A DNA stretch of 57,972 bases from Rickettsia australis str. Phillips (GCF_000273745.1 NZ_AKVZ01000021.1:1-57972), one strand, 5' to 3'. Counted from the first letter of the stretch, positions 45,179-55,960 are shown. Notes: generated by a model not told the origin, from the letters alone. A program made the numbers and translations.

Positions 45179-47665
45179 CTATAATTGTCTCTGTTCTTGA
45201 ACTAGCTCAAAAACTTCAACTGTGTCTCCTTCTCTAATATCTTCGTAATTTTCAAATGCTATACCACACTCATATCCTTCTCTAACTTCTTTAACTTCAT
45301 CTTTAAAGCGTTTTAAAGTTTTGAGTTTTCCTTCATGAATGACTACATTATCACGTAATAAGCGTACGCCCGCTCCTTGCTTAATAATCCCTTTAGTTAC
45401 ATAGCTACCGGCAATTTTACCGACTTTGGTAATATTAAATATTTGTCTAATTTCTACGCTTCCGATATATTGCTCTCTAACGATCGGATCAAGCATACCG
45501 CTCATAATGGCTTTTACGTCATCAATTAAATTATATATTATACTATAATACCTAATATTGACTTTTCCTTTTTCTGCAGCAGTTAAAGCATTTGCCCCTG
45601 CTCTAACGTTAAAGCCGACAATAATAGCTGAAGAAGCATGTGCAAGAGATACATCGGATTCCGTTATCGGACCTACGCCACTATGAAGTATACGAAGCTT
45701 TATTTCATCACTCGGTAATTTTAATAAGCTACCTGAAATAGCTTCAACTGACCCTTGAACATCACCTTTAATAATTAAAGGTAATTCCTTAATTTTACTA
45801 TTACCGGAAGCTTTTAAAAATAAATCTTCTAAACTTGAACGCGGTGCAATAGATATTTTCTTTTCTTTAGCAAGACGCATTCTATATTCGGCTATATCTT
45901 TTGCTTGTTTCTCATTTTGTACTACGTTAAATTTATCGCCGGCAAAAGGTACTTCGTTTAAACCTTGAATTTCTACAGGAACAGATGGTGTTGCTTCTAC
46001 TATTTCTAGTCCCTTATCATTAGTCATCTTTTTAACTTTACCGTAAGAGCTACCTGCTATTATAATATCACCATTTCTTAAAGTACCTCGTTGAACTAAT
46101 ATAGTGGTTAGCGTTCCTCTTCCTTTTTCGATTTTCGATTCAATTACAACACCGGCAGCTGCACCGAAAGGGCTTGCCTTTAAATCCTGCATTTCTGCAA
46201 CTAATAAAATCGCTTCTTCAAGTTTATCTAAGTTAATTTTCTTTAGTGCCGAGATAGGAATAACCATAACATCACCCCCTGCCTCTTCGCCTATAATTTC
46301 GTGGACATATAATTCGTTCTTTACACGCTCAATATCAATATCAGGCTTATCAATCTTATTAATAGCTACAATTATAGGAACGCCCGCTGCTTTTGCATGA
46401 TTAATTGCCTCAACCGTTTGCGTTTTGATTCCATCATCTGCTGCAACCACTATAATAACTATATCCGTTACTTTAGCACCTCTTGATCGCATTTCTGAAA
46501 AAGCCTCGTGACCCGGGGTATCAATAAAAGTAATCGCTCTACCGTCTGCAAGAGTTACTCTATAAGCTCCAATATGCTGGGTAATTCCTCCAGTTTCACT
46601 TGCAGCAACATCCGTAGATTTAAGGGCGTCAAGTAATGATGTTTTTCCGTGATCTACATGCCCCATTACTGTAACAACCGGAGCACGAGTTCTCAAATCT
46701 TCAACCTTATCATCACTAATTAAAACATTTTCAACATCTGATTCTTGAACTCTTTTTACCGTATGCCCTAAATTTGTTGCAACTAGTTCTGCTGTATCGG
46801 TATCTATTGTTTGGCTGGCATTTGCAAGAATACCTAGCTTCATTAATTCCTTAATTACATCTGCTACTCTTTCAGACATAGCATTTGCAAGATCGCCGAC
46901 TCCGATAACTTCCGGTATCGTCACTTCTCTATATACTTTCTCAGGTGCTTGTGATACTAATTTACGCTTTTCTTTTTCTCTAGCTCTTTTTATAGAAGCA
47001 AGACTTCTAGTTCTACCGCTTTCATCGCCGCCAAGCATATTGAAAAGATCGGCTTTTTTGAATTTTTTTGGCTCTTCTAACTTAATCTTTGGAGCAACTA
47101 CTTTACTATCTGCTGTTTTATCTAATTCTTTCTCTGATTCTATACCGTAACGTGTTCGCACCCCTACTAAAAGAGACTTTACAAAAGCTTCTTCTTTCTT
47201 TTTAGATATTTGTGACGGTATATCTTCATTATCTTGAACGATTTTAGCACTAACTTCTACTTTATTTTCTTCGGTATTTTGCTGTTTTTGTTCAACTTCT
47301 TTATCAGTTTCTAGCGGTTCTATTTTTGAGTTATCAGACTGGTTAATACTTGCAAGTTTACTTAAAGTGCTTATTTGTGAATGGTCATTTAATTTAGATT
47401 GCTCAGCAGCTTTTTTAAGAATAGATAAACGCCTGTTAAATTCTTCCTTATTAGCATCAACAGCAGTTTGATCTAAGCTATTTCTTTCTTTATTTAATGA
47501 AAGGGTTGTACTACCGGTAGAGCTTTTTCTAACTTCTACTAGCGTTTTAGATTTAGCATTAATAAAGCTTTGAGCTCCTGTAAGAGAGTCAAAAGACTTA
47601 TTAAGCGATAATTTTGAATTGCCAAGTGTCAACTTTTTGGGTTTGATTTCCTGGTTATCCGTCAT
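45179..47665 (-). CDS. infB: Translation initiation factor IF-2
   Basis: This 828-residue GTPase places initiator fMet-tRNA on the 30S subunit. It has a charged N-terminus (1-240), an IF2-N fold (about 245-300), and the G domain: GHVDHGKT (335-342), [18 protein letters not shown] (382-389), NKID. Then come the beta-barrel and fMet-tRNA-binding parts. It is the third gene of the rimP-nusA-infB operon, but an RPE block of 250 bp separates it from nusA, so it may also have its own promoter. Confidence 0.96.
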   Translation of the reverse strand: MTDNQEIKPKKLTLGNSKLSLNKSFDSLTGAQSFINAKSKTLVEVRKSSTGSTTLSLNKERNSLDQTAVDANKEEFNRRLSILKKAAEQSKLNDHSQISTLSKLASINQSDNSKIEPLETDKEVEQKQQNTEENKVEVSAKIVQDNEDIPSQISKKKEEAFVKSLLVGVRTRYGIESEKELDKTADSKVVAPKIKLEEPKKFKKADLFNMLGGDESGRTRSLASIKRAREKEKRKLVSQAPEKVYREVTIPEVIGVGDLANAMSERVADVIKELMKLGILANASQTIDTDTAELVATNLGHTVKRVQESDVENVLISDDKVEDLRTRAPVVTVMGHVDHGKTSLLDALKSTDVAASETGGITQHIGAYRVTLADGRAITFIDTPGHEAFSEMRSRGAKVTDIVIIVVAADDGIKTQTVEAINHAKAAGVPIIVAINKIDKPDIDIERVKNELYVHEIIGEEAGGDVMVIPISALKKINLDKLEEAILLVAEMQDLKASPFGAAAGVVIESKIEKGRGTLTTILVQRGTLRNGDIIIAGSSYGKVKKMTNDKGLEIVEATPSVPVEIQGLNEVPFAGDKFNVVQNEKQAKDIAEYRMRLAKEKKISIAPRSSLEDLFLKASGNSKIKELPLIIKGDVQGSVEAISGSLLKLPSDEIKLRILHSGVGPITESDVSLAHASSAIIVGFNVRAGANALTAAEKGKVNIRYYSIIYNLIDDVKAIMSGMLDPIVREQYIGSVEIRQIFNITKVGKIAGSYVTKGIIKQGAGVRLLRDNVVIHEGKLKTLKRFKDEVKEVREGYECGIAFENYEDIREGDTVEVFELVQEQRQL

Positions 47666-47708
47666 ATTTAAAACCTTTGTGTTTCTGTTTTTTCCGTCTA
47701 CTACTATT

Positions 47709-47912
47709 ACATCATTCCCGTAGAAATGTTGTCCACATAGCTATCATTCCCGCGAAACCGGGAATCCAAAAAAAGTATAAATACAGCAAGCTTTTAAAAT
47801 TAAAAGCTCGATTCATCTCATTTTATACTGGATGCCCGCCTACGTGGGAATGACATCGAGCGTGTTTTTTGATTCATACAACCACTCTTTCGCAGGAATG
47901 ACGTACATTCCC
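47709..47912. repeat. Nested RPEs between nusA and infB
   Basis: The inner element (about 47742-47856; CTATCATTCCCGCGAAACCG ... CTACGTGGGAATGACAT) sits inside outer arms ATCATTCCCGTAGAAATG (from 47710) and CTTTCGCAGGAATGACG (to 47909). It has inserted in an otherwise conserved operon. Confidence 0.65.
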
Positions 47913-47917
47913 ATCAT

Positions 47918-49429
47918 CTAACTATCCTTTAATTCACCGTGCTGTCTAGCAGTTTTAATCAGTAATTTAATATTTTCGTCCGTTATATTAGAATTTGGAG
48001 CTAAATTTTTAAACTCATTTACACTCATCTCTCCTAAATCTTCTATGGTCTTTATACCATATTCAGCAAATTTTAATATTAATTCAAGCGGTAATGCTAA
48101 TATATCTATTAATTCTTGCTCAACTCCCAGATCCTCTAACTTTTTGATAATCTTTTCATTCTTAAGGTCGACGTAATTAATAGCTCGATTTTTGATCTCT
48201 ACTGCAAGTTCTTCCTCAAAACCTTCGATTCTTGTTAAAGTACTAATCTCACCACTGGCAATTTGTTCTACCGAATTAAATCCCGTTACCGATAAAAGCT
48301 GACCTATAACTTCTTCAACATCTAAAGCTTCCATAAATAATTGCGTAGAAGTTAAGAACTCTTCGTTTCTTCTTTTTGATTCTTGCTCTTCAGTCATTAT
48401 ATCGATATTCCAACCTGTAAGCTTAGAAGCTAAACGAACATTCTGACCTCTTCTACCTATTGCAATACTTTGATTTTCTTGTGAAACTACTACTTCTACC
48501 TTATGTCTATCCTCATCAATCAAAATTTTTGTAATCTCCCCAGGTGCAAGCGGTACAAGAGCATTAACTATAAACTGTGCAAGATCATTACTCCATAATA
48601 CTATATCAATTTTCTCTCCGTTTAACTCATTTGTTACTGCTTTTACTCTATTACCTCTAATACCTACGCATGAGCCTACGGGATCTATACTACTATCTGA
48701 AGCAAATACCGCTATTTTTGCTTTTGAACCGGGATCACGTGCTACTGATTTTATTTGAATAATATCTTCAAGAATTTCAGGTACTTCTAGCTTAAATAGT
48801 TTAACTAGCATCTGGTTATCTACTCTAGACAAGAAAATCTGAGGTCCTTTTGTTTCTTGCCTTACATCCTGTACATATGCTTTTATACGATCATTAGGTT
48901 TAAAATTCTCACCCTTAATTAATTGATCTTTTCTTATTATTGCTTCAGCACGACTCAAGTCAACTATTATATCACCGTATTCTATTCTCTTAACTATCCC
49001 GTTTATAATTTCGCCTTTTCTATCTTTAAAGTCATGATATTGTTTTTCACGTTCAGCTTCTATAACACGTTGAGTTATAACTTGTTTTGCAGCTTGGGCC
49101 GATACTCTAGCATGATCAATCGGTGGTAAATATTCATATATCTCATCACCGATTTTAGCTTCCGGATTCTTTCTTAAAGCTTCTGCAAGTGAGATTTGCG
49201 TTAAGTAATCTTCTACATCTTCTACTATTTTTAAGATTCTTAAAAGATTTATCTCACCGGTTTTCCTATTTATCTGAGCTTTAATATTATATTCATTACC
49301 GTATTTTTTTCGTCCTGCTACTTGTACCGCTTGTTCAATCGTTGAAATCAAAATTTCTTTTGATATTCCTTTCTCACGAGCTACAGAATCTATAATTTGT
49401 AAAATTTCTACATTACCTATATTAGACAT
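47918..49429 (-). CDS. nusA: Transcription termination/antitermination factor NusA
   Basis: This 503-residue RNA polymerase factor has the N-terminal polymerase-binding domain, an S1 domain (about 135-200; KGEIINGIVKRIEYGDIIVD), two KH domains (GSCVGIRGNRVKAVTNEL; SIAIGRRGQNVRLASKLTGW) and C-terminal helix-hairpin-helix repeats. It enhances pausing and hairpin-dependent termination, and helps antitermination in rRNA operons. It lies 123 bp after rimP. Confidence 0.96.
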   Translation of the reverse strand: MSNIGNVEILQIIDSVAREKGISKEILISTIEQAVQVAGRKKYGNEYNIKAQINRKTGEINLLRILKIVEDVEDYLTQISLAEALRKNPEAKIGDEIYEYLPPIDHARVSAQAAKQVITQRVIEAEREKQYHDFKDRKGEIINGIVKRIEYGDIIVDLSRAEAIIRKDQLIKGENFKPNDRIKAYVQDVRQETKGPQIFLSRVDNQMLVKLFKLEVPEILEDIIQIKSVARDPGSKAKIAVFASDSSIDPVGSCVGIRGNRVKAVTNELNGEKIDIVLWSNDLAQFIVNALVPLAPGEITKILIDEDRHKVEVVVSQENQSIAIGRRGQNVRLASKLTGWNIDIMTEEQESKRRNEEFLTSTQLFMEALDVEEVIGQLLSVTGFNSVEQIASGEISTLTRIEGFEEELAVEIKNRAINYVDLKNEKIIKKLEDLGVEQELIDILALPLELILKFAEYGIKTIEDLGEMSVNEFKNLAPNSNITDENIKLLIKTARQHGELKDS

Positions 49430-49552
49430 ACATTATCTCTTATTGCGTTAAGGCCTTGCGTACAATTTCTAAAAAGACTTAATTTTGGTTATTTTTTAAA
49501 AATACCTCAAAATAGAAAATCAACTAGAACCCTTCACAGAACCTAGTAATTT

Positions 49553-50020
49553 TTAAAATACTTCTTCAGTTAAAACTAGATTAGCATTTTTAATTAAATT
49601 ATAATCAATTAGTACTTCTTGTTCTTCACATTTTAAATATACTTTATTATTTTCGGCTTTAATTATTTTACCCTGATAACGAGTTTTGCCGTTCAATAAT
49701 TCTTTAAGTTTAACTTTAACTTCTCTTCCTAAAAATCTATTATAATTTTTAAACTTTACTAACGGACGTTCAAAACCGCTTGATGCTACCTCTAAAGAAT
49801 ATGCATCTTCTATTAAATCTTCAACATCTAGAATAGCGGAGATAGTCCTGCTTGCTTTAGTACAATCTTCCACAGATATTTTTTCACCGTTTAAGCTATC
49901 AATCAATATCTCGACTACTTTATGGTTAACACCTTTAAACTTAACAAGAACTAACTCAAATCCCATATCAGTCAAGGATTCTTCTATTACGTTTGTTATT
50001 TGTTGTTCAATAGTTTGCAT
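49553..50020 (-). CDS. rimP: Ribosome maturation factor RimP
   Basis: This 155-residue protein has the two-domain RimP fold: an alpha/beta N-terminal part ([20 protein letters not shown]), the conserved [19 protein letters not shown] and [20 protein letters not shown] blocks, and a C-terminal SH3-like barrel. It matures the 30S subunit. It heads the rimP-nusA-infB operon. The ATG at 50018-50020 follows a terminator-like hairpin by only 16 nt, and no standard Shine-Dalgarno is seen between them. Confidence 0.93.
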   Translation of the reverse strand: MQTIEQQITNVIEESLTDMGFELVLVKFKGVNHKVVEILIDSLNGEKISVEDCTKASRTISAILDVEDLIEDAYSLEVASSGFERPLVKFKNYNRFLGREVKVKLKELLNGKTRYQGKIIKAENNKVYLKCEEQEVLIDYNLIKNANLVLTEEVF

Positions 50021-50036
50021 ATTTGATGTTTATAAC

Positions 50037-50060
50037 AAAAAAGGTGGGATAAACCCACCT
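50037..50060 (-). terminator. Intrinsic terminator immediately upstream of rimP (candidate attenuator)
   Basis: On the reverse strand, AGGTGGG/CCCACCT forms a perfect 7-bp stem with a short loop (TTTAT), followed by six T. It is a well-formed intrinsic terminator that points toward rimP. A possible promoter further up reads TTGCTT, 17 bp, TATTTT (about 50090-50118). See the matching finding. Confidence 0.72.
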
Positions 50061-50155
50061 ATCTATAATTTTTATAATGCTTATCCGTAACGAAAATACA
50101 CTAATTAGAATATATAAGCAATATTTAACTTTATATTTTTATGTCTAAGAAGCTA

Positions 50156-50341
50156 TTGTACCGGACAATTTTTACTTTATATCATTCCCGCGGAAGCGGG
50201 AATCCAATTAAATAAAGCTTCTTAAAGCGTTATTTAAAAAATTATCCAATAAAAAAATCTTTAATTTTAAAGATTTTTTAGCCTAGATCCCTACTTTCGC
50301 ATGGATGACATCGAGAGCTTGTTAAAAAATGTCCAGTACTA
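50156..50341. repeat. Long RPE-type repeat with extra outer arms
   Basis: A core of CATTCCCGC type (50180-50311) is enclosed by GTACCGGACAATTTTTAC and GTTAAAAAATGTCCAGTAC, which pair. The same outer arms recur at 56986-57211. This stretch fills most of the gap between rimP and the broken Fic gene. Confidence 0.7.
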
Positions 50342-51316
50342 TACTAAGAAGCTATCTTTAATCTCGTTTATAGTTGCTCTCTGTTTTTTCAATACCTGAA
50401 TTTTTTTGCATCTTTCAAGTGCTTCTTTAGAATAAAGTTGATAATTTGAATCGGTAATATCAGCAATTTCAAGTAACCCCATCTTAGTCCAAAAGCGGAT
50501 TGTAGAAACATTTTCGTTAGCGGCTTTAGCTAGTTCCCCGATTTTCATTAATCTTTCTGATTTTCCATTATATGACGGCTCTTTGCCTATTATTGCCTTT
50601 AAGTAAATATCAAGTGAACGGTTAACTGCGTTATAAATAATTTTCATATTTTTCTTTTGAACCACCAAACTGTGCAGTTTCTAAAGACGTAATATAAGGC
50701 AATCGTTCTTGAGGTCTTATAATTGCAGGCGGATAGCCTTCCATAATTAAAATTAAATGCATTAATAGACGTGCAGTGCGACCGTTTCCATCTGAAAACG
50801 GATAAATTGTTACGAGTCTATAATGAGCTTCCCCTGCAAGCTCCAACCGGATGAATATTTTTAACCCCATTTAACCAATTTATAAAATTTGTCATTAATA
50901 ATGGCACTTTTGCAGGATAGGCATTACGACGGGAGAACCTGAAATACGTACGGATACATTTCTATAATGACCTGCATTATAGTCATCAATACTATGTAAA
51001 ATTGTATGATGTATTGCTAAAATATCTTTTTCGGTGATTTCGTAATATTTCTTTTTAGCAAGCTTTTGGATAATATCTAAAGCTTTTGCATGGTTGGTAG
51101 CTTCTAAATGTTCTACTAATGCCTTACCTCCTATAGTTAAACCCTTTTCAATAACTATAGCAGTCTCTTTGCGGGATAAAGTATTTCCTTCGATAGCATT
51201 ACTTGTATAAGTTAATTCTATCTTAAATCACTCATCTAAGTTTTTAGTTAATTCAGAACTTAATGGACGCAAATCATCTAACTTCTTCTTTTTTTATCTA
51301 AAAGATCATATTTCAT
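50339..51316 (-). pseudogene. Fic-family AMP transferase with MerR-like C-terminus, broken
   Basis: Leftward from ATG at 51314-51316, pieces read KKLDDLRPLSSELTKNLDE, then a stop, TSNAIEGNTLSRKETAIVIE (the SxxxEG inhibitory-helix motif), DDYNAGHYRNVSVRISGSPV, EAHYRLVTIYPFSDGNGRTA and EALERCKKIQVLKKQRATI. The active-site loop has Tyr instead of the catalytic His (IYPFSDGNGR). A MerR-type helix-turn-helix (LMKIGELAKAANENVSTIRF) follows in another frame. At least five frameshifts or stops exist. Fic enzymes add AMP to target proteins. Confidence 0.85.
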
Positions 51317-51369
51317 AAATATAAAGTGTTAAGTGTTACTTTATACTTTAAATCATTCTTATTTAATTA

Positions 51370-52113
51370 TCAAAGCTTAAAATGTCCTGCTATTAAAAAC
51401 TCCTTATTCCCCTTAGATCCCAGTATTGGACTTTCTATAATATCAAATATTTTAAAATTATGCTCTTGTTCAAGCCAATCTTTGATTTTATCGCATACTT
51501 TTTGATGTAAGAGAGGATTTTTAATAATTCCTCCCTGCTCTACTTCATACTTTGCAACCTCAAACTGCGGTTTTATTAAAGCAATAAGCATGCAATCTTC
51601 TTTAGCTAAATTTAGTGAAGTCGGCAATACAGTAGTTAAACTAATAAAACTGGCATCACAAACAATTAAATCAGGCTTTATCGTTATTTGTTTATCAGTT
51701 AAATATCGTGCATTAGTCTTCTCAAGCACTTTAATTTGTGGATTGTCGCGTAATTTAGGATGAAGTTCGCCATAACCTACATCTACGGCAAAAATTAATT
51801 TTGCTTTACGCTCAAGTAATACTTCGGTAAAACCGCCTGTGCTACTACCTATATCAATACAAACTAAATTTTCAGGATCAATTTTAAAATAATCCAAAGC
51901 AGCAATTAACTTTAATGCACCTCTTGAAACATAATGATGCTGCGGTAGCTTTACCTTAATGTCGGTATCATTTATATTAACCTGTATCCCAGGCTTAATT
52001 AACTGCTCATACTTATTATGTACTTTACCTTGAATAATCAAGCTTCGTGCTATAGTAATATCTGTTACAAAACCTTTTTGCAGCAAATATTCATCAAGCC
52101 TTATTTTAGTCAT
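51370..52113 (-). CDS. tlyA: TlyA-family rRNA 2'-O-methyltransferase
   Basis: This 247-residue protein has an N-terminal S4 domain (MTKIRLDEYLLQKGFVTDIT) and an FtsJ-like SAM domain with CIDIGSSTGGFTEVLL (about 85-100), the ALIKPQFEV block and a catalytic-type Asp-Lys-Lys/Glu arrangement. In mycobacteria TlyA methylates rRNA (capreomycin sensitivity); the hemolysin name in older records is not well supported. It stands after tyrS in the same direction. Confidence 0.88.
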   Translation of the reverse strand: MTKIRLDEYLLQKGFVTDITIARSLIIQGKVHNKYEQLIKPGIQVNINDTDIKVKLPQHHYVSRGALKLIAALDYFKIDPENLVCIDIGSSTGGFTEVLLERKAKLIFAVDVGYGELHPKLRDNPQIKVLEKTNARYLTDKQITIKPDLIVCDASFISLTTVLPTSLNLAKEDCMLIALIKPQFEVAKYEVEQGGIIKNPLLHQKVCDKIKDWLEQEHNFKIFDIIESPILGSKGNKEFLIAGHFKL

Positions 52114-52271
52114 GACTTTTTAAATCTGAATTTAACTTATGTTATAGGGGTTCATTAGATAGGAAATATACAATTTGTCTAATTGAAAGTTGCAGTTTCA
52201 ATTAGACATAATATATTTGAGCCATACAACAATGTTGCAATTGAAAGGAGCATGGCAATCTAGAAAAACAT

Positions 52272-53507
52272 TTAAACCCTAACCAATATATGTCTTTTCT
52301 TGCCAGCAGAGAGCTTTACAACATTTTTATCGAGTAGGAAAGTAGTATTAATTATAATATTCTCATCTTCGACTAATCTATCATTTATCTTAGCACCCTT
52401 CCCTCTTATAAGCTTGCGTGCTTCTGACTTAGAGCTAGCAAGACCCACCTTGTGAAATAACTCATATGCACTAATACCGGCTTGTAATAGTTCCTGCTCT
52501 AAAACAACGGTAGGTAAATTCTCATCGATTTCTCCTTGTTCAAATATCTTTACTGCAGTTTCTAGAGCTGATTTTGCTGCCTGCTCCGAGTGACAAAGCT
52601 TAGTTAGCTCATACGCTAGTTGCTTTTTAGCTGCATTAATATCTTCAGCCGCTAAGCTCTCAAATTCATTAAGCTCTTCAGAAGTTAACTCACTATATAA
52701 TTTAGCAAATCTAATTACGTCGGCATCTTCACAGTTACGCCAATATTGGTAATAATCATACGGACTTAACAAATCTTCATTAAGCCATACTGCCCCTACC
52801 GCAGTCTTACCCATCTTAGCACCTGAGCTAGTCGTAAGTAGTGGCGTAGTCATACCGAATACTTCTTTGCTACTTATTTTACGAATTAAATCCGCTCCCA
52901 TTACGATATTGCCCCATTGGTCACTACCGCCAAGCTGCAAACTGCAATTGTAATGCTTGCTTAAATAATAAAAATCATAGGCTTGCAGCAACATATAGTT
53001 AAATTCTAAGAAGCTTAAATGCTGCTCACGCTCAAGCCTTAGTTTTACCGAATCCATAGTAAGCATACGGTTGATTGAAAAATGAATGCCAAAATCTCTT
53101 AAAAACTCTAGATAATTAAGAGAATCAAGCCACTCTACATTATCGAACATAATAGCATCACTTTTACCATCACCGAATTTGATAAATTTTGATAGTGATT
53201 TTTTAATCCCTTTAGCATTTTTAGCTATATCTTCTTTGCTTAAAATTTTGCGAGTTTCGTCTTTCCAAGTAGGATCACCGATTTTACTCGTACCGCCGCC
53301 GATAATGACAATAGGCTTATGCCCATGCTGCTGAAGTAACCGTAATATCATTATCTGCATTAAACTACCGATATGTAGCGATGTAGCAGTACAGTCAAAG
53401 CCTATATAAGCCACTATTTTTGTTTCTTTCGTTATAGTAGTTAACCGATCCAAATCGGTACATTGATGGAAATATCCTTTATTTATAAATTCTTCTATAA
53501 AACTCAT
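52272..53507 (-). CDS. tyrS: Tyrosyl-tRNA synthetase
   Basis: This 411-residue class I synthetase has HIGS at 45-48, the KMSKS-type loop as KMGKT (231-235), [13 protein letters not shown] for tyrosine binding, and an S4 domain at the C-terminus ([20 protein letters not shown]). It loads tyrosine on tRNA-Tyr. Downstream of it lies tlyA with a 158-bp gap. Its upstream neighbour is a dead toxin-antitoxin pair. Confidence 0.96.
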   Translation of the reverse strand: MSFIEEFINKGYFHQCTDLDRLTTITKETKIVAYIGFDCTATSLHIGSLMQIMILRLLQQHGHKPIVIIGGGTSKIGDPTWKDETRKILSKEDIAKNAKGIKKSLSKFIKFGDGKSDAIMFDNVEWLDSLNYLEFLRDFGIHFSINRMLTMDSVKLRLEREQHLSFLEFNYMLLQAYDFYYLSKHYNCSLQLGGSDQWGNIVMGADLIRKISSKEVFGMTTPLLTTSSGAKMGKTAVGAVWLNEDLLSPYDYYQYWRNCEDADVIRFAKLYSELTSEELNEFESLAAEDINAAKKQLAYELTKLCHSEQAAKSALETAVKIFEQGEIDENLPTVVLEQELLQAGISAYELFHKVGLASSKSEARKLIRGKGAKINDRLVEDENIIINTTFLLDKNVVKLSAGKKRHILVRV

Positions 53508-53510
53508 ATA

Positions 53511-53792
53511 TTATTTCTTATCTTCTAACAATTCCTTTTTTGCTTTTCTACTAAGTAATAAAGTCTTAAGGAAAACAGTATCTTCGTCTTCTTCTACAAA
53601 CGGCACAGCATATACTTGATCAATCATTCTAACATATAAAATTTTTTGACCTGCATGCTTCCTGTGATTATGATGTAATTTGACATCTAGTAAATTACTG
53701 TCTTCAATTGATTGAACTATCTCTTCAAAGCTTACACCACGCTCATGTAATCACTTAGAGTTCTTGTCATGATTATATCTAAATTTGATCAT
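53511..53792 (-). pseudogene. BrnT-like toxin with in-frame stop
   Basis: Leftward from ATG at 53790-53792 the frame reads MIKFRYNHDKNSK, then TGA at 53751-53753, and continues in the same frame: LHERGVSFEEIVQSIEDSNL, HRKHAGQKILYVRMI, VYAVPFVEEDEDTVFLKTLL. The strand-helix-strand pattern with 'K...ERGVSFEE' and a final FLKTLLLSRK fits the BrnT/COG2929 ribonuclease toxins. A single stop kills it. It follows a broken antitoxin gene by 6 bp. Confidence 0.68.
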
Positions 53793-53798
53793 TAGTAT

Positions 53799-54063
53799 TT
53801 AAAGTTTAGTAGTATCTAAATGAATTAGCATATTAAGATAGGTTTGATAAGGTAAGCCATGCTTAGAAGCTTTAATTTTTATTGCTTCTATGTCATGTTC
53901 TGCAACCCTGATAGTAACAGATCTCTTTATTATTAAGATGTGCTTTTGCAGACTTTTGAAATAATGCAATGAGAGCAGGATCATCAACTGTTTGCTGCTT
54001 TTCAAAATTATCTTCAATATCGTGTTCGTAAGGATCTAGCTTGATACCCATAGACACAACCAT
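53799..54063 (-). pseudogene. BrnA/CopG-like antitoxin, frameshifted
   Basis: Leftward from ATG at 54061-54063 (or 54049-54051) the frame reads KLDPYEHDIEDNFEKQQTVD, then ALIALFQKSAKAHLNNK, and a 1-nt shift near 53917 is needed to continue RSVTIRVAEHDIEAIKIKAS and KHGLPYQTYLNMLIH. The last part is a ribbon-helix-helix of the kind paired with BrnT-type toxins. Both members of this pair are thus dead. Confidence 0.68.
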
Positions 54064-54173
54064 TTTTAATGTTTAATTGATTATAAATAATGTAAGTACT
54101 TTGTCAATACTTGATATATTAGATTATCATGCGAATAGTTGTAAATCTGTACATCGGATTTTGTGAAAGAAAT

Positions 54174-55023
54174 TTAATTTAATCTACTTTTTAGTTTTCT
54201 TTGTATTATAGGAAGTAAAATATAAATCAAAACAGGCAATAAGGCACATTTAATCAAAAATGTAAAATTAAATAATATTGTTGAATTTTTTATTATAGGA
54301 AAAGTTTTATAAAAAAGAATAACAGAATAAAACTAATAATTATATCTATAGTTTTTTGCACATTATTTAAGATCAAATCAGAATTATATTTAAAGCAAAT
54401 ATATACGATACCATAAACCAATAAAGTTCCTATTGATAATAAAAGCAGTAAGGGAAAAGGATTGTCTTTCGATAACAAGAAACATATACCTATCACAAAA
54501 ACCAATGTATCAATAATAAGATTTAGTACTATTTGCCCATCTACCTAATTTGTGCCTGCATAAAATTACTTCTATAAAATAATTAACACTCCAAAAATCA
54601 TACCGCCTATAACATCATATATACTATGTACTCCAAGATATAGGCGTGAAAACATAATATTAATAATTGCAATAGATATTATTTGTAACGTTTTTGAATT
54701 AAATGATAAAAATATTATCATAAAGAAAACAGTAGCCACCTGTACATCTCCACTAGGGAAACCAATAGATAACATATGTAATGTACTATGGGGGCGAGGA
54801 ATAGAAAAAGCATTTTTAATAATAATATTCAATAATGTTGCAAATGATATAAGCCAGCCTAAATCCAAAAATAAGCTATTTCTTGGATTTAACCAGTAAA
54901 TAATCACAATAATTGTGATGTAAAAATAATCACTCGCAAAAAAGGAAATATTTTAAACCAATTAGTTAATATTGCACTTCTAAAATTCAATACCAATTCA
55001 GGCTCTAGTATAAATAACGTCAT
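54174..55023 (-). pseudogene. PAP2-family membrane phosphatase, broken
   Basis: Leftward from ATG at 55021-55023 the sequence starts MTLFILEPELVLNFRSAIL and changes frame near 54930. PAP2 motifs follow: KNAFSIPRPH (KxxxxxxRP), FPSGDVQVA (where most have PSGH) and SRLYLGVHSIYDVIGG (SRxxxxxHxxxD). Further frame changes near 54550 and 54300 lead to a last membrane part ending at 54174. At least three lesions. The family removes phosphate from lipid phosphates. Confidence 0.8.
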
Positions 55024-55383
55024 TGCTTAAGACTTATGGTTGAGTAGTATAGAAAACTTCTATCTCTAAAAAAATATCATATATATCTTTTAAAAGCGGT
55101 ATTACATCCTCTTTTTGAAATAAGTTTAAAATTAATAAAAGCAGTTTCTTCTATGGTAAATAAATTATTAACAATATAGAGTATCTTCAAAGTAACAGTT
55201 TAATATTTATAACTAATATTTTAACTTAACTGAATTTTCATTAACTTGTTTGACTTGATAAATAATGGTTTAATAAAATAACAGGCATTAAATATAGGGA
55301 TTATATCAATAGAAGATAAGACAAAATTTAATAAAGTTGGTAAGCAAATAAGCGAAAGCGAACATCAGGCAACACATAATGTT

Positions 55384-55683
55384 TTGAATACACCAAAAAG
55401 AAAACAAGCGGAAATAAATAAACCATACCAAGATTTTACACCTTTTTCAGAATCTAGCCCAAAACAAGAGCCAAACAAGACTCATCAAGGTTATACAAGC
55501 TCTATCGAAACACCGGATCCCCAAACAACACCCATCTCTACAAAACCACCACAAATCGTTACAAAAAACTTAAATGTTACTAGCAAAAACCCCGTTAACG
55601 CTATAGCACAAAAATTAATAAACCAATTTAAAGGCAATAAACCGGTTCATAAAACTAAACAACCTCCTACTCCATACTTCTAG
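55384..55683 (+). CDS. Small proline-rich rickettsial protein (doubtful start)
   Basis: The frame from TTG at 55384 gives 99 residues of Pro/Thr/Lys-rich disordered sequence (NTPKRKQAEINKPYQDFTPF; PQTTPISTKPPQIVTKNLNV) and ends NKPVHKTKQPPTPYF. It is open upstream: the same frame reads SIEDKTKFNKVGKQISESEH from an ATA at 55303-55305 behind AGGGA. If that ATA was once ATG, the start has been lost and the gene is dead or weakly translated. No domain is recognised. It resembles the Pro-rich part of the broken gene at 29.0 kb in style. Confidence 0.35.
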   Translation: MNTPKRKQAEINKPYQDFTPFSESSPKQEPNKTHQGYTSSIETPDPQTTPISTKPPQIVTKNLNVTSKNPVNAIAQKLINQFKGNKPVHKTKQPPTPYF

Positions 55684-55840
55684 CCCTACTAATAAATCAA
55701 CTGGCAAAGGTCAGAGTAATAGTAGATAAAATTTTTATTTTCTTAATGTCATACCGTGGCTTACTATTCCACTAGGCATTGCCTGCGTGGATACCGAAAT
55801 CGTCATTGTAAGCGAGCGTTGTTACATGGATTGGTTTTCT

Positions 55841-55960
55841 GTCATTGCAAGAAGAATTACGTAGTAATTCGACGAAGCAATCTAGTAAAAAATTTTGTAA
55901 ATCAGAACTTTTTTAATTATTTTTTCTCGATTGCCACGTCGCTTTTCTCCTCGCAATGAC
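55841..55960. repeat. Rickettsia repeat, CATTGCGAGG type
   Basis: GTCATTGCAAGAAGAATTAC ... CCTCGCAATGAC are the arms. It follows a damaged CATACCGTGG element (55748-55800). The rest of the gap 55684-56261 has no gene; its last 100 bases are very AT-rich and end in AAAGGGG, a ribosome-binding site for the next gene. Confidence 0.75.

Noticed and set aside
45055..45237. Open frame of 60 codons at the end of infB
   Set aside because: It is made of an RPE (IPAYAGMT) and antisense of infB.
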